Under the pieces are notes generated by a model that made no database searches, had not been told where the DNA came from, and saw only the letters and a list, made by a program, of their open reading frames with translations. A stretch of DNA of 64,000 bases from CAVPTL01 sp963708725 (GTDB lineage: Bacteria; Actinomycetota; Thermoleophilia; Gaiellales; JAICJC01), in the NCBI GenBank assembly GCA_963708725.1, contig CAVPTL010000014.1, forward strand, positions 1 through 64,000, written 5' to 3'. Positions 57,721-64,000 of this stretch are shown here, piece by piece (the first letter of the stretch is position 1; the number at the start of each line of letters is the position of its first letter). The translations under genes were made by a program, and so were the position numbers.

Positions 57721-58808
57721 TCCTCGGGCGGCAGGCCCGACTCTTCGAGTGTCCGTTTCTCGATGTCGTGGGTCAGGACTTCGCGCACGGCGAAGAACAG
57801 GCCGAGGTCGATCACCAGGCCGAGCACCGCGGCGAACTGGGTGTGCACGAACGCGAACACCTGGGTGAAGAAGATCGAGACCAAAAGCGCGCGTTCCAGC
57901 AGCACAAACGCGCGCTCGCGCTGCCCCCGGACGAGCTTGACGAGGCCGGTGATCGCAAATGCCGCGGCGACCACCGTCGAGATCGTGACCGCCCACCACA
58001 GGAACTGTCGCTGACCGGGGTCGATCGGAACGTTGGTGATCTTGCTGCCGAGCCTCAGCACCGGCTGAGGATGCGCGTACACGTTGGTAAACCAGGTCAC
58101 TGCGATGATCTGAACCAGCAGCGCCGCGACCCAGATGCAGATCAGCACGATCACGAGTTGCTGGAAACCAGGACGCTCCACCGCGCCCAGGAGACCGTCG
58201 CGGAGGCGGCGCAAAAGCCGGGTTATCGGCCAGGGACGGCGAGGATGCAGGGCCCGGGGATCGTCGAGCATCCGATGCAGGTGGGGAACCAGCGGATCGG
58301 CCTGATCGGCCCGGGCCAGCATCGCCAGCGCCCGAGCCCGGCGCTCGTGTCCCAGCCGGAACATGGGCACGTCCTTGACCATCTCGATCGTGTTCAAGAG
58401 GTACTCGCGCTTGGTGAACACCCGGCCGCGATCGATCTGGCGCACCGTCACGAAGATCGCGATGAAGACGCAGTAGATGATCGCGGCGCTCGGCTTGAAG
58501 AAGTAGTTGTTGTCGGAGGTCACGAACTTCCCGACCTCGTCCATGAAGAGGCCGAACCCGATCCCTCCCAGCACCGCCGCCACCATTCGTGCAGAGGGGA
58601 TGACAAAGGCCAGCAGGATGATCTGGGCGATCAGCATCAGAAGGCCACCCCACAGCAGGTGGGCGATGTGCAACCCGTGTCCGCCGACCTGCGGATAGTT
58701 GGTGAGGTAGAGCTCGGTACGGACGATCAGGATCGTGAGCACCGCGCACGCCAGAAAGGTGTCGAGCAGGTGCGTCATGTCGGCCCGCCGTGGCGGCCAC
58801 CGAGACAT
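57717..58808 (-). CDS. Multi-pass membrane protein in polysaccharide locus
   Basis: A 363-residue protein with about eight membrane segments (FLACAVLTILIVRTELYL, HLLWGGLLMLIAQIILLAF, IIYCVFIAIFVTVR, LVIVLICIWVAALLVQII). It has a conserved-looking GGIGFGLFMDEVGKFVTSDN loop and a cytoplasmic region rich in Arg. Not recognised. ATG 58808 is chosen; ATG 58778 is also possible. Four-base overlap at the 3' end with the convergent GT2. Confidence 0.7.
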   Translation of the reverse strand: MSRWPPRRADMTHLLDTFLACAVLTILIVRTELYLTNYPQVGGHGLHIAHLLWGGLLMLIAQIILLAFVIPSARMVAAVLGGIGFGLFMDEVGKFVTSDNNYFFKPSAAIIYCVFIAIFVTVRQIDRGRVFTKREYLLNTIEMVKDVPMFRLGHERRARALAMLARADQADPLVPHLHRMLDDPRALHPRRPWPITRLLRRLRDGLLGAVERPGFQQLVIVLICIWVAALLVQIIAVTWFTNVYAHPQPVLRLGSKITNVPIDPGQRQFLWWAVTISTVVAAAFAITGLVKLVRGQRERAFVLLERALLVSIFFTQVFAFVHTQFAAVLGLVIDLGLFFAVREVLTHDIEKRTLEESGLPPED

Positions 58809-58845
58809 CGCGGGGTGACCGTCGGGCGACGCTGACTGCTGCCCG

Positions 58846-60099
58846 CTAGCCGGGAGCGATGCTGGCCGCGAGGATTCGCTCGGCGACACTGTCCCAACTC
58901 CAACGCTCGATGACGGCCTGGCGAGCGGCGGCTCGCAGTTCAGCGCGCTCACTTCCCTTGAGTGCAAGGATCGCGTTCAACCGAGCCGCGAGCTCGTCGC
59001 TGTCCCCGCTGGGGAAGCTCGCGAGCCCTGCGAAGGCAGGCGGATAGACCGCCTCGAGCCCCTGCGCGATCTCGGCCAGACCGGAGTGGTGGGCGACCAC
59101 CGGCGGGCATCCGGCCGATGCCGCCTCGGCGGCGACCATGCCAAACGCCTCGGGGAAGATCGACGGCACCACGGCCGCGTCGGCGTAGGCGGTGAGATGC
59201 ACGAGGTGGCGGTGCTCCAGCGGCCCGGTGAACAGCACCCGCAGGCCTTCTGCGCGCGCTTCGAGCTCGGGCCGGTAGGGGCCAAAGCCCACGATCACCG
59301 CTCGGGCATCGACGGTGCGAAGCGCGTCGATCAGCACCTGGACACCCTTGTTCTCGATCAGCTTGCCGAAATAGACGACCGTGGGGACATCGTCGGCGAG
59401 AAACTCGGCCAGCCGGGCCGCGTTGCCCTCATCGGGCATCCGCTCGTTGGCATTCCCCGGGTTCGGCCGGTCGCGTTCGGCCTCGGACAGAAGCCCCGCC
59501 AGCGCGTCGGGTCGGGATTGCGGTACCCACGCGTCGATGTCGACTCCCGGGGGCACGGCATGCATCCGATCGACCGGGCCACACACCTCCTCGACGACCT
59601 CGCGGATGTGTTCGGAGCCCACGATCACCGCCGAGGCGCCGGCCAGCGCTTCGGCGCCCCACGCAGACAGCTCGGGGTTCCCACGCATCGAATACTCGAG
59701 CTCCGATCCATGGGCGGTCACCGAGTACCGCGCGCCGCTGGCGGCACCGACTGGGCCGCCGAGAATCACGTGGCTGGCGACGACGATGTCGGCGGGCAGC
59801 CGCTCACGTATCGCCGCCGCGTTGGCCTCAACCCAGGCGTCCAGCTCGGCGCGGGTGGTGTCCTGCACCTTCTGCACCCGATAGCCCTCGTAGCGGTCGA
59901 TCACGAACACCGGCAGCAACCCGCCGACGTCCGGCCGTACCGTGGCCGCCCCGCCCAGGTCGTAGCGCTCGGGATGCGGATCCTGCGAGAACACCGTCAC
60001 GTCGTGGCCGGCGTTGCTCCAGCGCCGCGCCAGCTCGCGCGCGAAGATGTTGGAGCCCGTGCCGTTCAGCAGGTATCCGTGCCAGATGAAGATCCGCAC
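58846..60099 (-). CDS. Family 4 glycosyltransferase
   Basis: GT-B retaining glycosyltransferase of 417 residues, acting in the cytoplasm on a lipid-linked or acceptor glycan. N-terminal IFIWHGYLLNGTGSNIFARE, YFGKLIENKGVQVLIDAL, GPLEHRHLVHLTAYADAAVV, and the E-x7-E motif in FPEAFGMVAAEAASAG. GTG at 60099 lies two bases after the deacetylase stop. Donor sugar unknown. Confidence 0.9.
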   Translation of the reverse strand: MRIFIWHGYLLNGTGSNIFARELARRWSNAGHDVTVFSQDPHPERYDLGGAATVRPDVGGLLPVFVIDRYEGYRVQKVQDTTRAELDAWVEANAAAIRERLPADIVVASHVILGGPVGAASGARYSVTAHGSELEYSMRGNPELSAWGAEALAGASAVIVGSEHIREVVEEVCGPVDRMHAVPPGVDIDAWVPQSRPDALAGLLSEAERDRPNPGNANERMPDEGNAARLAEFLADDVPTVVYFGKLIENKGVQVLIDALRTVDARAVIVGFGPYRPELEARAEGLRVLFTGPLEHRHLVHLTAYADAAVVPSIFPEAFGMVAAEAASAGCPPVVAHHSGLAEIAQGLEAVYPPAFAGLASFPSGDSDELAARLNAILALKGSERAELRAAARQAVIERWSWDSVAERILAASIAPG

Positions 60100-60101
60100 G
60101 C

Positions 60102-60857
60102 TCAGGGCACCTCGAAGCCGGTGGCCTCGATCATCTCGGGGATGGTGACGAACTGGAACCCCTCCTGCTCCTTCCACTGGGTCAGGATCAGTTCGGTGGC
60201 GGCGATCGAATGGCTGCGGTCATATCCCATGGCCACATCGCAGCCGTCGTGCAGCAGGATCACGTCGCCGCCGCCGATGTGCTTCTCGGCCTTGCGCATG
60301 ATCTTCTCGGTGGTGACCCGCTTGCTCCAGTCCCACAGGGTTACCGACCAGGTGATGCCGACGTAGCCCTCCTCCTTCAGCACCCGCATCGTGCCGGGCC
60401 GGCGGCGGCCGTAGGGCGGCCGCATCAGCTTCTTGCCTTGAGCCGTGGCCATCTCGACGCCGGCTGCCTCGATCGCCTCGGTCGTCATTCGCAGCTCGCG
60501 GCGGATCGTGTCGTCGGTGTGGAGAGCCATCGTGACGTGGTTGTAGGTGTGATTCCCGATGGCGTGCCCGGCCTCAGCAACCTGGCGCAGCAGCTCGGGC
60601 TGCTGCTCGGCGTACTTTCCGATGGTGAAGAACGTCGCCTTGACGTCGTGCTTGTCGAGGATCTCCATCAGCTGCGGCGTCCAGGCGGTGTTCGGCCCGT
60701 CGTCATAGGTCAGCGCGATCAGGTTGCCCTCGCCCCGGGTGCCGGTGAACGTCGTCCCGAACCCCTGGGCCATGGGCGTCTGCCCGTTGTACAGCGCCCA
60801 GCCGGCCGCGCCCGCAAGCGCGCCTCCAGCCGCGGCGGCCACTGGCCACTTTTTCAC
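60102..60857 (-). CDS. Polysaccharide deacetylase (NodB domain), membrane-anchored
   Basis: A 251-residue protein with an N-terminal anchor (VAAAAGGALAGAAGWALY) and a CE4 domain outside the membrane. Motifs: LTYDDGPN (metal Asp), NHTYNH (metal His), RPPYGRRRPG, and VILLHDGCDV. It removes N-acetyl groups from GlcNAc-type polymers or peptidoglycan. GTG 60857 overlaps the upstream stop. With the epimerase and GT2 it suggests a deacetylated aminosugar polymer, as in PNAG-like systems; this link is inference. Confidence 0.92.
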   Translation of the reverse strand: MKKWPVAAAAGGALAGAAGWALYNGQTPMAQGFGTTFTGTRGEGNLIALTYDDGPNTAWTPQLMEILDKHDVKATFFTIGKYAEQQPELLRQVAEAGHAIGNHTYNHVTMALHTDDTIRRELRMTTEAIEAAGVEMATAQGKKLMRPPYGRRRPGTMRVLKEEGYVGITWSVTLWDWSKRVTTEKIMRKAEKHIGGGDVILLHDGCDVAMGYDRSHSIAATELILTQWKEQEGFQFVTIPEMIEATGFEVP

Positions 60858-61576
60858 GGTTCCCTCCGTTGTTGGTTCGAGCTTTCGGTGGTTCCCAGCG
60901 GATGCAGGTCGGGGATTCCCCCCGACCACGCCTCCTGCGGCGCCGGCGGACCGTACATGTGCGTGACCGCGCGGTCGTCGGCCCCCTCGCGGCGCATGTG
61001 GCGATACCAACGATGGTAGAAGGGTGCCAGCAGCACCATCACCGCGATCAACACCGCCATCACCGCGAGCATCCACAGGTGCGTGTAGAGCAGATGCCGG
61101 CTGCCGGCCCGCCACGACGCCAGCACCGCCAGGATGATCGAGAGGCCGATACCCATGTAGTAGTCGAGCGGAAACCGCCAGATCCACGGCTGCTCGAACC
61201 ACCACACATTGCCCTTCTGAAACCGGCGCACGGTGTAGGCGGGATTCAGCACGAACCAGGTGTAGTCCCACACCACGGCAAGCGCGAAGAAGGTGGCGAA
61301 CACCATCAGCTCGCCCGCAAGGCTCCACGGAACGCCGTACCCGAAGGGCAGGTTCAGGATGATCAAGGGCATGATGAAGACGTACACGTGATAGCCCGTC
61401 AACGGCCGGTGGCCCATCACCATCCCGTACACGGCGCCGAGTCGTCCGCGCTTCAGAAACCAGGTGGGCATCCGCTCCGCCCACCCGTGGCCGCCCTCGA
61501 TCTCGACCTCGACACCGCCCAGCCCAAACGCCCATGCGAACAGCAGCAGGCTGCGCGCCAGATGCAGGTCTCTCAT
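60854..61576 (-). CDS. Integral membrane protein between deacetylase and glycosyltransferase
   Basis: A 240-residue protein with about five membrane segments (YHVYVFIMPLIILNLPFGY, LMVFATFFALAVVWDYTWFV, YYMGIGLSIILAVLASW, LWMLAVMAVLIAVMVLLAPF) and many aromatic residues near the bilayer edge. Cytoplasmic C-terminus. I do not recognise the family. Overlapping stops and starts on both sides tie it to the deacetylase and the MJ1255-like enzyme. Confidence 0.7.
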   Translation of the reverse strand: MRDLHLARSLLLFAWAFGLGGVEVEIEGGHGWAERMPTWFLKRGRLGAVYGMVMGHRPLTGYHVYVFIMPLIILNLPFGYGVPWSLAGELMVFATFFALAVVWDYTWFVLNPAYTVRRFQKGNVWWFEQPWIWRFPLDYYMGIGLSIILAVLASWRAGSRHLLYTHLWMLAVMAVLIAVMVLLAPFYHRWYRHMRREGADDRAVTHMYGPPAPQEAWSGGIPDLHPLGTTESSNQQRREP

Positions 61577-62631
61577 GCGATCAGCTCGGCGATGGCTTCG
61601 TCGACGGCCGCAAACGCGACCGAGTTTCCGTCCTGGTGGTAGCCCTGGAGCGTTTCGGCCAGCCGCGGCTCGCGCTCCAGAAAGTCGTCGAGCGCGGGCT
61701 GATCGAGCGCTGTCGACACGGTGCCGTATCCGAGCGCCGAGAGGTAGCGGGAGTTCATCTGCTGTTCGAACTGGCCCTTGAGCGGCAGCGCGAGCATCGG
61801 CTTTCGCAGATACACCGCCTCGCTCATCAGCGAGTACCCGGCCGAGGCGACCACGCCACGGCTGGTGCGAAGGTCATCGATGAACGCCTCGTTCGCAAAT
61901 GGCCGGTAGAGCAGGTTTGCGTCGCGCTCGTCCTCGGTCACGTTGTCACGACCGCCGTACACATGAGCGGGCACCCCACTCGATTTCAGCGCCGCCACCG
62001 CGGTCTCTGAGATCCGCCCGTACACGAGCAGGTGCTCACCCGGCTGCGACGTGGCCGCGAGCACCTCGTCGCGCAGAAGCGACGGCACGAGGGTTGTGCG
62101 CAGCTTGCGTGTGGGAGGCCAGAAGAAGGTTGTGATGATGTAGTGGTTGGCGCGCGAGAGCTTGGCGGCAACGAACGATCGCGACGCCAGATAGTCGCGC
62201 CGCAAACCCGTCAGGACGGTCGTGTCGTGCAGGCAGCGGTCGACCATCTGGATGTTCCCCACCGAGATCACCGGCAGCCGGTGGCGCTTGGCAAACAGAT
62301 AGGCGAATCCCTCGAAGTCGGTCACGACCAGCTCCGGCCTGAACCGCTTGGCGGTCTCGACTCCGCGATGCCAGTCCTCGGGCACCCCGTGATAGCCCTT
62401 GTGCACGTTCTTGGTGAGCGTTCGCCACAGATCGACCTCACCGTGCTGGAGGGCGAACTCGAGTCCCCAGATCTCCTCGACATCGTCGAAGAACTGGCTG
62501 AGATAGGGAAACGCCCGCCCGGAGGCGGCGATCTTGACCGTATGGCCCTGGTTGATCAGATGCCGGGCGACAACGCGCGACCGGGTCGCGTGACCCAGGC
62601 CTTCACCGTTGACGCCGTAAAGGATTCTCAT
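61573..62631 (-). CDS. MJ1255/VC2487-type glycosyltransferase
   Basis: A 352-residue GT-B protein resembling GT28/MJ1255. N-terminal LYGVNGEGLGHATRSRVVAR, then VVTDFEGFAYLFAKRHRLP, and the donor site VVASAGYSLMSEAVYLRKPM with KGQFEQQMNSRYL. Likely adds a sugar from a nucleotide donor to a lipid or polymer. ATG at 62631 has a GAGG site. First gene of the minus-strand part of the polysaccharide locus. Confidence 0.85.
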   Translation of the reverse strand: MRILYGVNGEGLGHATRSRVVARHLINQGHTVKIAASGRAFPYLSQFFDDVEEIWGLEFALQHGEVDLWRTLTKNVHKGYHGVPEDWHRGVETAKRFRPELVVTDFEGFAYLFAKRHRLPVISVGNIQMVDRCLHDTTVLTGLRRDYLASRSFVAAKLSRANHYIITTFFWPPTRKLRTTLVPSLLRDEVLAATSQPGEHLLVYGRISETAVAALKSSGVPAHVYGGRDNVTEDERDANLLYRPFANEAFIDDLRTSRGVVASAGYSLMSEAVYLRKPMLALPLKGQFEQQMNSRYLSALGYGTVSTALDQPALDDFLEREPRLAETLQGYHQDGNSVAFAAVDEAIAELIA

Positions 62632-62722
62632 TGGAACCTCAATCCGCGGGAGCCCCGCCCGTTGCCCCGCCTTGGAAGGGCATGAGTATTCTCGATCCCG
62701 CTCCGCGCCGCAAGGGGATCGG

Positions 62723-62728
62723 TAGGGT
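62723..62728 (+). promoter_or_regulatory. Candidate -10 box (TAGGGT) of DMT transporter
   Basis: TAGGGT eight bases before the ATG at 62737. Confidence 0.45.
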
Positions 62729-62736
62729 GGGCCACG

Positions 62737-63591
62737 ATGATCGCCATCCTGCTCGCGCTCGGCGCATCGTTTCTGTATGCCCTGGGAACGGTGCTCCAGC
62801 AGAAAGGCACGCTGCAGGAACCCGCAGACTCGGCGCTTGACGCCAACTTCCTGGCGCGGCTCGCCCAGCGGCCGGTGTGGGTTGCAGGCGTTGTCACCGA
62901 GCTGATCGGCTTCGGCATGCAGGCCGTCGCGCTCGGCCTCGGCAGGCTTGTGGTGGTGCAGCCGATCCAGGTCTTCAGCGTGGTGTTCGCGCTGCCCCTG
63001 GGCGCCAAGCTCACGCAGCAGCGGGCCGGTCGCCGCGAGATCGTGGGAGCGGCGCTGGTGACCGGCGGCCTGGTGGTGTTTCTGGCGGTGATCAACCCCT
63101 CCGGCGGGAACGACGACGCTCCGATCCGCAAGTGGCTGATCGCCGGTGGAATTGCGGGTGGCATCAGCCTGGTGCTGTTTTTGATCTCGCTTCGCGTCCG
63201 GCCATCGCTTCGAGCAGCGCTGCTCGGATCGGCCTCGGGCATCCTGTTCGGATTGTCCGCCGCCCTCACCAAGTCAACGGTCGACCTGGTCGATAACGGC
63301 GTCGAGGCGGTGCTCTTCGACTGGCATCTGTACGCGCTGATCGCGGTCGGCGGCATCGCATTTTGGCTCACCCAGATCGCCCTCCAAAGCGGGCTCGAGA
63401 TCTCGATCGCGACCACTGCGACCTTCGACCCGATCGCCAGCCTGCTGCTCGGAACCCTGCTCCTGGACGAGAATCTCCACGGTTCGGCCGGAGAGGCACT
63501 GGCGGCGGTCGCCGCGCTCGCGGTCGCGCTTGGCGGCCTGTTCGTCCTGCTCCTGGCCCAACGCCGCGCCGTGGCAACAACGAGTGAATAA
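62737..63591 (+). CDS. DMT-superfamily (EamA/NIPA-like) transporter
   Basis: A 284-residue ten-helix permease with two five-helix halves. The N-terminus LLALGASFLYALGTVLQQKG and LGRLVVVQPIQVFSVVFALP are typical of EamA and NIPA-like members, which move small organic solutes or Mg2+. The C-terminal SE and stop codon come from the palindromic element. Confidence 0.87.
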   Translation: MIAILLALGASFLYALGTVLQQKGTLQEPADSALDANFLARLAQRPVWVAGVVTELIGFGMQAVALGLGRLVVVQPIQVFSVVFALPLGAKLTQQRAGRREIVGAALVTGGLVVFLAVINPSGGNDDAPIRKWLIAGGIAGGISLVLFLISLRVRPSLRAALLGSASGILFGLSAALTKSTVDLVDNGVEAVLFDWHLYALIAVGGIAFWLTQIALQSGLEISIATTATFDPIASLLLGTLLLDENLHGSAGEALAAVAALAVALGGLFVLLLAQRRAVATTSE

Positions 63592-63615
63592 ATGGTGCCT
63601 GGCACCATTTATTCA
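63585..63615. repeat. 31-bp palindromic element serving two convergent stops
   Basis: Perfect palindrome. On the plus strand it gives GAA TAA (63586-63591), the Glu and stop of the DMT gene; on the minus strand the same in mirror image ends the ammonia-lyase-like gene (stop at 63609-63611). Nothing else lies between the genes. Confidence 0.95.
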
Positions 63616-64000
63616 CCGACCACGCTGGCGTAACGGGCGGGGTCGGTTGCGCCCTCGGTGACGATCACGAGGGCGGTGCGCGGGGCGTCGATCGCCCGCA
63701 GGAGCGGTGAGCAGGCGGGGTCGTGAAGGAGCGCTTGGAGGCCGGCCAGTCCAGCCGCCCCGGACTCGCCCGACTCGATGCCCTCCGCCGCCAGCGTGCG
63801 CATCGCAGCGTCGGCTTCGTCGTCTGAGACGACCACGGCCCCCGCGAGTCCGGCCCAGAGCGATGGCCAGGCGGCCACCGACGGCGTGCCACAGTCGAGA
63901 CCCGCCATCGCGGTCGAGGTGGTCTTGATCGTCACCGGACGCGCACGTGCGATCGACGCGGCAACACAGGCGGCGCCGGCTGGATCGACCGCCACCGCGG
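63609..64000 (-). CDS. Diaminopropionate ammonia-lyase-like PLP enzyme, 3' part
   Basis: C-terminal 130 residues of a fold-type II PLP enzyme, cut by the window edge; the N-terminus with the PLP Lys is outside. AGLDCGTPSVAAWPSLWAGL, VVSDDEADAAMRTLA and GESGAAGLAGLQALL match diaminopropionate ammonia-lyase (YgeX/DpaL) and related threonine-synthase-like enzymes. The frame is open to base 64000. Its Gly-Glu end and TAA come from the palindromic element. Confidence 0.8.
   Translation of the reverse strand, partial: AVAVDPAGAACVAASIARARPVTIKTTSTAMAGLDCGTPSVAAWPSLWAGLAGAVVVSDDEADAAMRTLAAEGIESGESGAAGLAGLQALLHDPACSPLLRAIDAPRTALVIVTEGATDPARYASVVGE

Noticed and set aside
1..64000. CRISPR arrays, insertion sequences, integrase or phage genes
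   Set aside because: No regularly spaced repeats, transposase or integrase motifs were seen on either strand. The only dispersed repeat is the 31-bp palindrome.

Overview
This is a gene-dense chromosomal segment from a high-GC actinobacterium. I infer class Thermoleophilia or a relative, though no rRNA is present to prove it. The evidence is the run uvrC, yvcK, whiA, gap, pgk, tpiA, gpmI on one strand, an actinobacterial coproheme decarboxylase (ChdC/HemQ), a zinc-ribbon MscL, frequent GTG starts, and TANNNT -10 boxes a few bases before start codons, as in leaderless actinobacterial mRNAs. No intergenic gap exceeds 300 bases. I see no rRNA, CRISPR array, insertion sequence, prophage or transposase.

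Layout. 1-4.2 kb: a Fe-S uracil-DNA glycosylase, two coupled sugar kinases (xylB-like, rbsK-like) and a secreted beta-propeller protein. 4.3-7.3 kb: a large secreted protein of nine ~95-residue Ig-like units, broken by several single-base frameshifts. 7.3-12.6 kb: mscL, argS, a DUF3467 protein, an M48 protease, a phosphoesterase and an ECF sigma factor. 12.7-21.1 kb: lower glycolysis plus whiA, yvcK and uvrC. 21.2-23.6 kb: a three-gene TadE-like set ending in a TadE/NlpC-P60 fusion. 23.6-28.2 kb: chdC, a cytochrome P450 with two membrane proteins, a peroxiredoxin, a CoA-transferase and tRNA-Leu(CAG). 28.2-37.6 kb: a frameshifted MFS gene, DUF2252 with a lysA-like decarboxylase, duplicated-YbjQ and YgjP proteins, and a putrescine-type pair (PuuD-like hydrolase plus class III aminotransferase). 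37.6-46.6 kb: a cell-wall amidase, a GcvT-like protein, two tandem phytoene-dehydrogenase-like oxidoreductases, a second PuuD-like hydrolase, a CPA2 antiporter and a Gfo/Idh oxidoreductase. 46.6-50 kb: a translationally coupled redox-signalling operon (UBP zinc finger, response-regulator/thioredoxin-reductase fusion, cNMP-domain histidine kinase). 50-55 kb: an SDR, a two-gene NAD(P)-binding operon, and a divergent MFS/LysR pair with a visible operator. 55-62.6 kb: a cell-surface polysaccharide locus (UDP-GlcNAc 2-epimerase, processive GT2, GT4, polysaccharide deacetylase, MJ1255-type glycosyltransferase, membrane proteins). 62.7-64 kb: a DMT permease and the 3' part of a diaminopropionate ammonia-lyase-like gene.

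Two window-wide patterns stand out. (1) A 31-bp perfect palindrome (15-base arms TGAATAAATGGTGCC around a central T) occurs in four exact copies and one diverged copy. Each copy lies at the 3' end of a gene and supplies its stop codon; in two copies it supplies the stops of both convergent genes. (2) By inspection, 20 start codons have a TANNNT box 6-9 bases upstream, so much of this genome appears to be transcribed as leaderless mRNA. Other first-of-operon genes carry clear Shine-Dalgarno sequences instead.
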